64,000 nucleotides of DNA, taken from assembly GCF_014651815.1 (NCBI RefSeq), contig NZ_BMXP01000002.1:186001-250000 (forward strand), written 5' to 3'. This document shows, in pieces, positions 55,924-64,000 of the stretch. The notes beneath the pieces were generated by a model. It saw nothing but the letters and a program-made list of their open reading frames with translations. It ran no database searches and was not told where the DNA came from. Made by a program: the position numbers and the translations under genes. This DNA is from Alteromonas halophila. Its GTDB lineage: Bacteria > Pseudomonadota > Gammaproteobacteria > Enterobacterales > Alteromonadaceae. The first letter of the stretch is position 1. Each line of letters starts with the position of its first letter.

Positions 55924-57189
55924 ATGAATTTAACTGAACTCAAAAATAAACCAATCAGTGAATTGGTTGGTATGGCCGAAAAAATGGGCCTGGAAAACAT
56001 GGCGCGAGCCAGAAAGCAAGATATCATCTTTTCAATCCTCAAAGCCCACGCAAAAAGTGGCGAAGACATTTTTGGGGACGGGGTGCTCGAAATCTTGCAG
56101 GACGGTTTTGGTTTTTTACGCTCAGCAGATTCTTCATATCTTGCAGGGCCGGATGATATCTATGTCTCGCCCAGCCAGATTCGACGGTTTAATCTGCGCA
56201 CCGGGGATACTATCTCCGGTAAGATACGTCCGCCGAAAGACAGCGAACGCTATTTTGCACTGTTAAAAATCCGCGAAGTCAACTTCGACAAGCCTGAAAA
56301 CTCCCGCACCAAAATTCTGTTTGAAAACCTTACGCCACTGCATGCCGAATCACGTTTGCGTATGGAGCGCGGCAATGGCTCAACAGAAGATATTACCGCG
56401 CGGGTGCTGGATTTGGCATCGCCTATAGGTAAAGGGCAGCGTGGCCTTATTGTCGCACCGCCGAAGGCCGGTAAAACGCTGTTGCTGCAAAACATTGCTC
56501 AGTCCATTGCCGCAAATCATCCGGAATGTGAACTGATGGTATTGCTGATCGACGAGCGTCCGGAAGAAGTGACCGAGATGCACCGTCTGGTCCAGGGCGA
56601 AGTGGTGGCATCAACCTTTGATGAGCCGGCCAGCCGTCACGTTCAGGTTGCAGAAATGGTGATTGAGAAAGCCAAGCGTCTGGTTGAACACAAAAAAGAC
56701 GTGGTCATCCTGCTTGACTCTATTACCCGTCTGGCCCGCGCCTACAACACCGTGATCCCGTCATCAGGTAAGGTACTGACCGGTGGTGTAGATGCAAACG
56801 CTCTGCACAAACCGAAGCGCTTCTTTGGGGCGGCGCGAAATGTTGAGGAAGGCGGAAGCCTGACCATCATTGCCACCGCGCTGGTGGATACTGGCTCGAA
56901 GATGGATGAAGTGATTTACGAGGAATTCAAGGGCACCGGTAATATGGAAATGCACCTGCATCGCAAGATTGCAGAGAAGCGTGTCTTCCCGGCGATTGAC
57001 TTCAACCGCTCAGGTACGCGACGTGAAGAATTACTCACGGCGCAGGATGAACTTCAGAAAATGTGGATCCTGCGTAAAATCGTTCACGAGATGTCTGAAA
57101 TTGATGCCATTGAGTTTTTGATCAGTAAACTGTCAATGACCAAGACCAACAACGAGTTTTTCGATGCCATGCGGCGTCAGAAAAGCTAA
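55924..57189 (+). CDS. rho: Transcription termination factor Rho
   Basis: This 421-residue hexameric ATPase ends transcription. The N-terminal [14 protein letters not shown] start, the RNA-binding cold-shock-like domain (about 50-115), the P-loop [10 protein letters not shown], the Walker [17 protein letters not shown] and the R- and Q-loop parts are very close to E. coli Rho (419 residues). The ATG at 55924 gives that start; a GTG 16 codons upstream would add an unusual leader. The leader of about 220 bases after trxA may take part in autoregulation. A strong terminator follows. Confidence 0.97.
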   Translation: MNLTELKNKPISELVGMAEKMGLENMARARKQDIIFSILKAHAKSGEDIFGDGVLEILQDGFGFLRSADSSYLAGPDDIYVSPSQIRRFNLRTGDTISGKIRPPKDSERYFALLKIREVNFDKPENSRTKILFENLTPLHAESRLRMERGNGSTEDITARVLDLASPIGKGQRGLIVAPPKAGKTLLLQNIAQSIAANHPECELMVLLIDERPEEVTEMHRLVQGEVVASTFDEPASRHVQVAEMVIEKAKRLVEHKKDVVILLDSITRLARAYNTVIPSSGKVLTGGVDANALHKPKRFFGAARNVEEGGSLTIIATALVDTGSKMDEVIYEEFKGTGNMEMHLHRKIAEKRVFPAIDFNRSGTRREELLTAQDELQKMWILRKIVHEMSEIDAIEFLISKLSMTKTNNEFFDAMRRQKS

Positions 57190-57205
57190 CCTCGTTTATA
57201 TCCAG

Positions 57206-57232
57206 AAGGCCGCACCAAACTGCGGCCTTTTT
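57206..57232 (+). terminator. Rho-independent terminator after rho
   Basis: A nine-base-pair stem (AAGGCCGCA pairing with TGCGGCCTT) with a six-base loop and a T-run behind it, just after the rho stop. Confidence 0.88.
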
Positions 57233-57462
57233 ACTATCTGCTGCCTTCTTCCTGCTATTTGCTACTTCTGTCTAGTAGTCATACCCCAAATCTTTTCGTA
57301 ATGTACACATCAGCAAAACGCGAATGTGACTGATGTTGCCGTTTTGAGCCTGTTCATCCGGCAGAATGTAACCGATGTCATTATCAGGTACCGCAGATCA
57401 GAATTTGTATTGTGTTTGCGTTCGAGTAATCTGGGAGTTCCAGTAAACAATAAGAGAAACGC

Positions 57463-58752
57463 ATGTTACGACTTATACTTACAGCTGCCATTCTGGCATT
57501 CGGTACATCGGCCCTTGCCGACGTTGACGTGGATGAACGGGCCAAACAGGTTGAGGATGATGTAATCAAGTGGCGGCATCATTTTCATGAGTTCCCGGAA
57601 CTGTCGAACCGGGAATTTGAAACCGCTCAGTATATTGCCGACTACCTTAATGGACTAGGGCTTGACGTCACAACCGGTGTAGCGAAAACCGGCGTTGTTG
57701 CGGTATTGGACTCAGGCAAGCCCGGTCCCGTGGTTGCACTGCGTGCAGATATGGACGCTCTGCCGGTAAAAGAGCGAAATGATCTGCCCTATAAATCGAC
57801 GCAAACTGGCGAATACAATGGAAAAACAGTGCCGGTGATGCATGCCTGTGGCCATGACACCCATATGGCGATGCTGATGGGGGCTGCGAAAATACTGACC
57901 GATGTGAAAAGTGAGTTACGCGGTAAAGTTAAGTTTATCTTCCAGCCTGCAGAAGAGGGCGCGCCGCCGGGAGAAAAAGGCGGAGCGGAAGTGATGGTCA
58001 AAGAAGGGGTGTTAAAGAGCCCGGATGTGGACGTTATCTTTGGCTTGCACATCAGCGCGAATACTGATGTTGGGTCGGTTCGTTATAATTCGGGCGGCAC
58101 CATGGCTGCGGTCGATCCTTTTAAGGTGGTGATCAATGGACAGCAGGCGCATGGTGCTTATCCCTGGAAGAGTGTCGACCCAATTGTCACCGCCGCACAG
58201 ATGGTGATGGCGCTGCAAACTATTGTCAGCCGTGAAATAAAAGTCATCGATGATGCCGCGGTAGTAACCGTTGGCTCAATTCATGGCGGCAATCGTTCTA
58301 ATATTATTCCCGAGCAGGTAGAACTAGTTGGGACCATCCGTACCCTGGACAAGGCGGCACGCGAACATATTTACGAAGCCATGGAGCGTAAAGTAAAAGG
58401 TATCGCAGACAGTATGGGCGCCACGGCGGAGCTTACCCTGCCACTGGATTACTCGTATCCTATTACCTACAACGATCCGGAACTGACGCAGGCCATGCTG
58501 CCGACCTTGCAGCGCACGGCGGGAAAAGAAAATACCCTGCTATCCAAGCCGGTCACCGGTGCCGAAGACTTCTCGTTTTTCCAGGAAAAAGTACCAGGCC
58601 TGTATGTATGGGTTGGGGGCAAACCCAAAGACGTACCTGAAGAGGAATCCCCTGCCCATCATACGCCGGACTTCTATGTGGATGATAAAGGCATGAACCT
58701 CGGAGTTCGTCTGCTAACCAACCTTACCCTGGATTATATGGCCGCGAACTAA
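57463..58752 (+). CDS. Exported M20-family amidohydrolase
   Basis: This 429-residue protein has a signal peptide (cleavage near TSALA, about residue 19) and an M20D peptidase/amidohydrolase fold. RADMDALPV, HACGHDTHMAMLMGAA, QPAEEGAPPGEKGGAE and the late PVTGAEDFSFFQ carry the metal and catalytic residues. Relatives cut N-acyl amino acids, hippurate or indole-acetyl-amino acids. The export signal suggests a periplasmic role in feeding on peptides or acyl amino acids. A hybrid kinase gene follows 25 bases downstream. Confidence 0.9.
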   Translation: MLRLILTAAILAFGTSALADVDVDERAKQVEDDVIKWRHHFHEFPELSNREFETAQYIADYLNGLGLDVTTGVAKTGVVAVLDSGKPGPVVALRADMDALPVKERNDLPYKSTQTGEYNGKTVPVMHACGHDTHMAMLMGAAKILTDVKSELRGKVKFIFQPAEEGAPPGEKGGAEVMVKEGVLKSPDVDVIFGLHISANTDVGSVRYNSGGTMAAVDPFKVVINGQQAHGAYPWKSVDPIVTAAQMVMALQTIVSREIKVIDDAAVVTVGSIHGGNRSNIIPEQVELVGTIRTLDKAAREHIYEAMERKVKGIADSMGATAELTLPLDYSYPITYNDPELTQAMLPTLQRTAGKENTLLSKPVTGAEDFSFFQEKVPGLYVWVGGKPKDVPEEESPAHHTPDFYVDDKGMNLGVRLLTNLTLDYMAAN

Positions 58753-58777
58753 GCGGTACATAAAGGATTATCGGGTT

Positions 58778-61570
<2,793 letters not shown>

Positions 61571-61867
61571 ACGTTCATCAGGCGTGGTGGCTTACGCTTC
61601 ACACCTCTTAACTCACTATACTACGCCCCCTTCTGCCACATGCCGGGCAGGCAAGATCATCGTGTGGCGACTGGGATCTGGCTGCTTTTTACGCTACAAT
61701 CCCGCGCTTTCCACGGCACTGAGTGGGAATGGTGTGGGAATGTGTATGCGAACGCCTTCACAGCACATTTTTTTCCACGTAAAAAGGTTATCATATGGTG
61801 TTAGTCGTCACCTGATGTGACGAATAGCGCATACCGCTTCTACAGACACCCAGGTGAGGATGAGTTA

Positions 61868-62359
61868 ATGGCAAAAGTCGCAATAGTTATGGGGTCAACG
61901 TCTGACTGGCCGACCATGCAACAGGCCGCCAAGATGCTGAAAAGTTTTGGTGTAACCTTTGAGGCGCGGGTCGTGTCGGCACACCGCACGCCAAACCTGC
62001 TGGTTGAATTTGCTGAGTCAGCTGCCGACGAAGGCTTTAGTGCGATTATTGCCGGTGCAGGAGGGGCTGCCCATTTGCCTGGGATGATTGCCGCTCACAC
62101 ACATTTGCCGGTGTTTGGTTGCCCGGTTAAGTCCAAGGCTTTGAATGGGCTTGATTCGCTGTTATCTATCGTGCAAATGCCCAAAGGGGTCGCGGTAGGC
62201 ACCCTGGCTATCGGAGAAGCCGGCGCGGCGAATGCCGGTTTACTGGCTGCACAGGTGGTGGCGCTGCAGGATGAAGCGGTACGCGATGCCATTATTGCAT
62301 TCAGAAAAACGCAGACCGACACCGTATTGAGTAATGCCAGTCTGGAGCTAGATGAATGA
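61868..62359 (+). CDS. purE: N5-carboxyaminoimidazole ribonucleotide mutase
   Basis: This 163-residue class I PurE converts N5-CAIR to CAIR in purine synthesis. [25 protein letters not shown] and [27 protein letters not shown] hold the active-site loops. The ATG at 61868 is used because GAGGAT lies upstream; the longer frame has no such support. Its stop overlaps the purK start by four bases (ATGA). Confidence 0.96.
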   Translation: MAKVAIVMGSTSDWPTMQQAAKMLKSFGVTFEARVVSAHRTPNLLVEFAESAADEGFSAIIAGAGGAAHLPGMIAAHTHLPVFGCPVKSKALNGLDSLLSIVQMPKGVAVGTLAIGEAGAANAGLLAAQVVALQDEAVRDAIIAFRKTQTDTVLSNASLELDE

Positions 62360-63495
62360 GAGTACTGATTTACGGTGCCGGGCAACTGGCGCAAATGATG
62401 TATCTGGCGGGCTGCCCGCTGGGGATTGAAGTTCAGGCCGTGGACGTGAAAGATGACAGTGTTGTGCATCCGGTATCAAAACTGCCACTGGAGTTGAACC
62501 TGACGCAGGCCATTGAAGCGGCAGATGCCCTGTCAGTGGAATTTGAGCATGTCCCTGAGCGCTTACTTGAACAGGCCGCCGCATCTGACAAATTGCTTCC
62601 CTCGATGAGCAACATCCTGATTGGTGCAGACAGGGTGCGTGAGAAAAAACTGCTGGAGAGTCTGAATGTGCCCAACTGTGCGCACAGACTCGTAACGGAT
62701 CTGACGCAACTGGATGAATGTGTTGAGTCACTTGGTGAGCGACTCATAATCAAGGCCAGTCGTGACGGGTATGATGGCTATGGCCAGTGGCGTCTGACCG
62801 ACAGAAGCAAACTGGATGCACTCAAGCAGTCATTACAAGGCCTGGACCTTGATGCAGTTCCGCTTATTGTCGAGCAAATGGTCGACTTTGACCGGGAGCT
62901 TTCCATGGTTGGTGTCAGAGACAAGCAGGGCAATATCAGCACCTATCCCCTGGCGGAGAACCTCCATTATAAGGGACAGTTGCATGTGTCAGTTGCGCCA
63001 GCGCCTGAGGTTGATACTGAACTGCAGAAGCGGGCTGCGCATATCTTTGAAACGCTGGCCAGCGGTATGGATTACGTCGGCGTGCTGGCCGTCGAAATGT
63101 TTCAGTGTGGTGACACTCTGCTGGTCAATGAGCTGGCGCCGCGCGTGCACAACTCCGGGCACTGGACGCAGTCAGGTAGCGTAACCGACCAGTTTGAAAA
63201 CCACCTTCGTGCTGTGTGTGGGCTGCCACTGGGTGATGTGGCTGCAATTGGCGTCAGCGCGATGGTGAATATCATTGGCTGTGGCAGCTTTTCCAGAGAA
63301 CTTTTGAGTATAAAAGGCAGCCACTTACACTGGTACGGCAAAACTGTGCGTGAAAAGCGCAAGATGGGACACATCAATGTAGGGGCCGCGGATTACGCCG
63401 AACTGGGCGATAAACTTGCGGCACTGAGTCAGTATTTACCGCTTGAGTTCTTTCCTAAACTGGAAAAAGAAGCACGGCGTTTACGCAACGCTTGA
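62356..63495 (+). CDS. purK: N5-carboxyaminoimidazole ribonucleotide synthase
   Basis: This 379-residue ATP-grasp enzyme makes N5-CAIR from AIR, bicarbonate and [16 protein letters not shown] at the start, the ATP-binding [15 protein letters not shown], and the late [20 protein letters not shown] are typical of PurK. It overlaps purE by four bases, so the two are made together. Confidence 0.96.
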   Translation: MRVLIYGAGQLAQMMYLAGCPLGIEVQAVDVKDDSVVHPVSKLPLELNLTQAIEAADALSVEFEHVPERLLEQAAASDKLLPSMSNILIGADRVREKKLLESLNVPNCAHRLVTDLTQLDECVESLGERLIIKASRDGYDGYGQWRLTDRSKLDALKQSLQGLDLDAVPLIVEQMVDFDRELSMVGVRDKQGNISTYPLAENLHYKGQLHVSVAPAPEVDTELQKRAAHIFETLASGMDYVGVLAVEMFQCGDTLLVNELAPRVHNSGHWTQSGSVTDQFENHLRAVCGLPLGDVAAIGVSAMVNIIGCGSFSRELLSIKGSHLHWYGKTVREKRKMGHINVGAADYAELGDKLAALSQYLPLEFFPKLEKEARRLRNA

Positions 63496-63519
63496 CAACC
63501 GCCGCTGCTTGCATACAAT
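63492..63519 (+). promoter_or_regulatory. Promoter of tRNA-Thr
   Basis: A consensus -35 TTGACA (63492-63497) and a -10 TACAAT (63514-63519) are 16 bases apart, about 75 bases upstream of the tRNA. The -35 overlaps the last codons of purK. Confidence 0.75.
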
Positions 63520-63593
63520 ACGCACCGCTTCGATGCAAAGCAGTGCCAGGCACCAGTCTGGTATGCTGCGATAAGATGCGATTTTCTTTCGGT

Positions 63594-63669
<76 letters not shown>

Positions 63670-63747
63670 TCTTCCCCTCTTCCTTATTTCCCCCGGTTGG
63701 CATAGACTGGCTTTCACATTTGGTGAATGCTTATTGGTGGAAAATTA

Positions 63748-64000
63748 ATGGTTTTTTTACGCAGAACCCTGGCGTTTATTGCAGTACTACTTTTATCTCC
63801 CTGCACGCTTGCTGAATCGCTGATGGTACACGACGCGTATGCGAAGGCGACCTTTCCCATGGCGCAGACGGGGGCGGCCTATTTCACATTGCACAATGCG
63901 TCTGCCACACCGCGCAAACTGCTTGGTGTTGAAGTCGATGCGTCGGTGGCTGACGAGGCGCAGTTACATACCACCGAGATGCAGGGCGAAATGATGCGTA
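63748..64000 (+). CDS. Copper chaperone PCu(A)C-family protein, 5' part
   Basis: The window ends inside this gene; 84 residues are visible. It has a signal peptide (cleavage near TLAES, about residue 23) and the start of a PCu(A)C domain: MVHDAYAKATFPMAQTGAAYFTLHN, the first methionine copper-ligand region, and QLHTTEMQGEMMR, which gives the H-x-T/M-type end of the site. The family delivers Cu(I) to the CuA centre of cytochrome oxidase from the periplasm. The start at 63748 follows a weak GGTGGAA site. Confidence 0.82.
   Translation, partial: MVFLRRTLAFIAVLLLSPCTLAESLMVHDAYAKATFPMAQTGAAYFTLHNASATPRKLLGVEVDASVADEAQLHTTEMQGEMMR

Noticed and set aside
61746..61761. PurR-box-like sequence upstream of purE (ATGCGAACGCCTTCAC)
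   Set aside because: Only the core AACG and a few flanking bases fit the PurR operator; the right half does not mirror the left.

Overview
The window looks like part of the chromosome of a marine gammaproteobacterium of the Alteromonadales (Alteromonas, Salinimonas or Aestuariibacter type). This is inferred from gene orders shared with enterics and Alteromonadaceae (yibN-grxC-secB-gpsA, rsgA/orn/tRNA-Gly, tatABC-tatD-hemB, gppA-rhlB/trxA-rho, purE-purK), from the large TonB-dependent receptor, and from many GGDEF, PAS and MASE-type signalling proteins. No phage, insertion sequence, rRNA or CRISPR array was seen.

Layout. 1-2.8 kb: the end of a CpxR-like regulator, its CpxA-like kinase and a PldB-like lysophospholipase. 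3.1-9.4 kb: an accessory stretch, visibly more AT-rich, with a three-gene envelope operon of unknown function on the minus strand (OmpA-type lipoprotein, five-TM coiled-coil protein, secreted VWA-like protein), small unknown genes, and a frameshifted solute-binding protein. 9.6-14.5 kb: a 1640-residue membrane PAS protein with a very long coiled coil built partly from exact 222-bp repeats. 14.6-19.2 kb: a permease, a VOC protein, a LysR regulator and a PrpD-type dehydratase. 19.4-32.7 kb: mostly housekeeping (trmL, gpsA, secB, grxC, rhodanese, envC, threonine dehydratase, yibQ, a MerC-family gene behind a Zur-like box, GDPD, an EamA transporter, psd, a MASE1-GGDEF cyclase, rsgA, orn). 32.7-33.4 kb: a tRNA-Gly array with two intact and several interrupted copies. 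33.7-37.7 kb: small conserved genes, maoP, and ilvIH.

37.7-45.6 kb: the most interesting metabolic locus. It has an isoaspartyl-dipeptidase homologue with a changed metal site, a YfcC-type transporter, a TonB-dependent receptor and, divergently, an exported cyanophycinase. Together these read as a system for scavenging cyanophycin (multi-L-arginyl-poly-L-aspartate): extracellular cleavage to beta-Asp-Arg, outer-membrane uptake, inner-membrane transport and dipeptide hydrolysis. Each step is inferred from protein family.

45.6-64 kb: an outer-membrane barrel protein, tatABC, tatD, a 7TMR-DISM-GGDEF cyclase, hemB, gppA, rhlB, a trxA gene that has lost its CGPC active site through an internal deletion, rho, an M20 amidohydrolase, a hybrid histidine kinase, purEK, tRNA-Thr and the start of a PCu(A)C copper chaperone. 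The trxA deletion and the binding-protein frameshift could be real gene decay or assembly error, and both deserve a check against reads.
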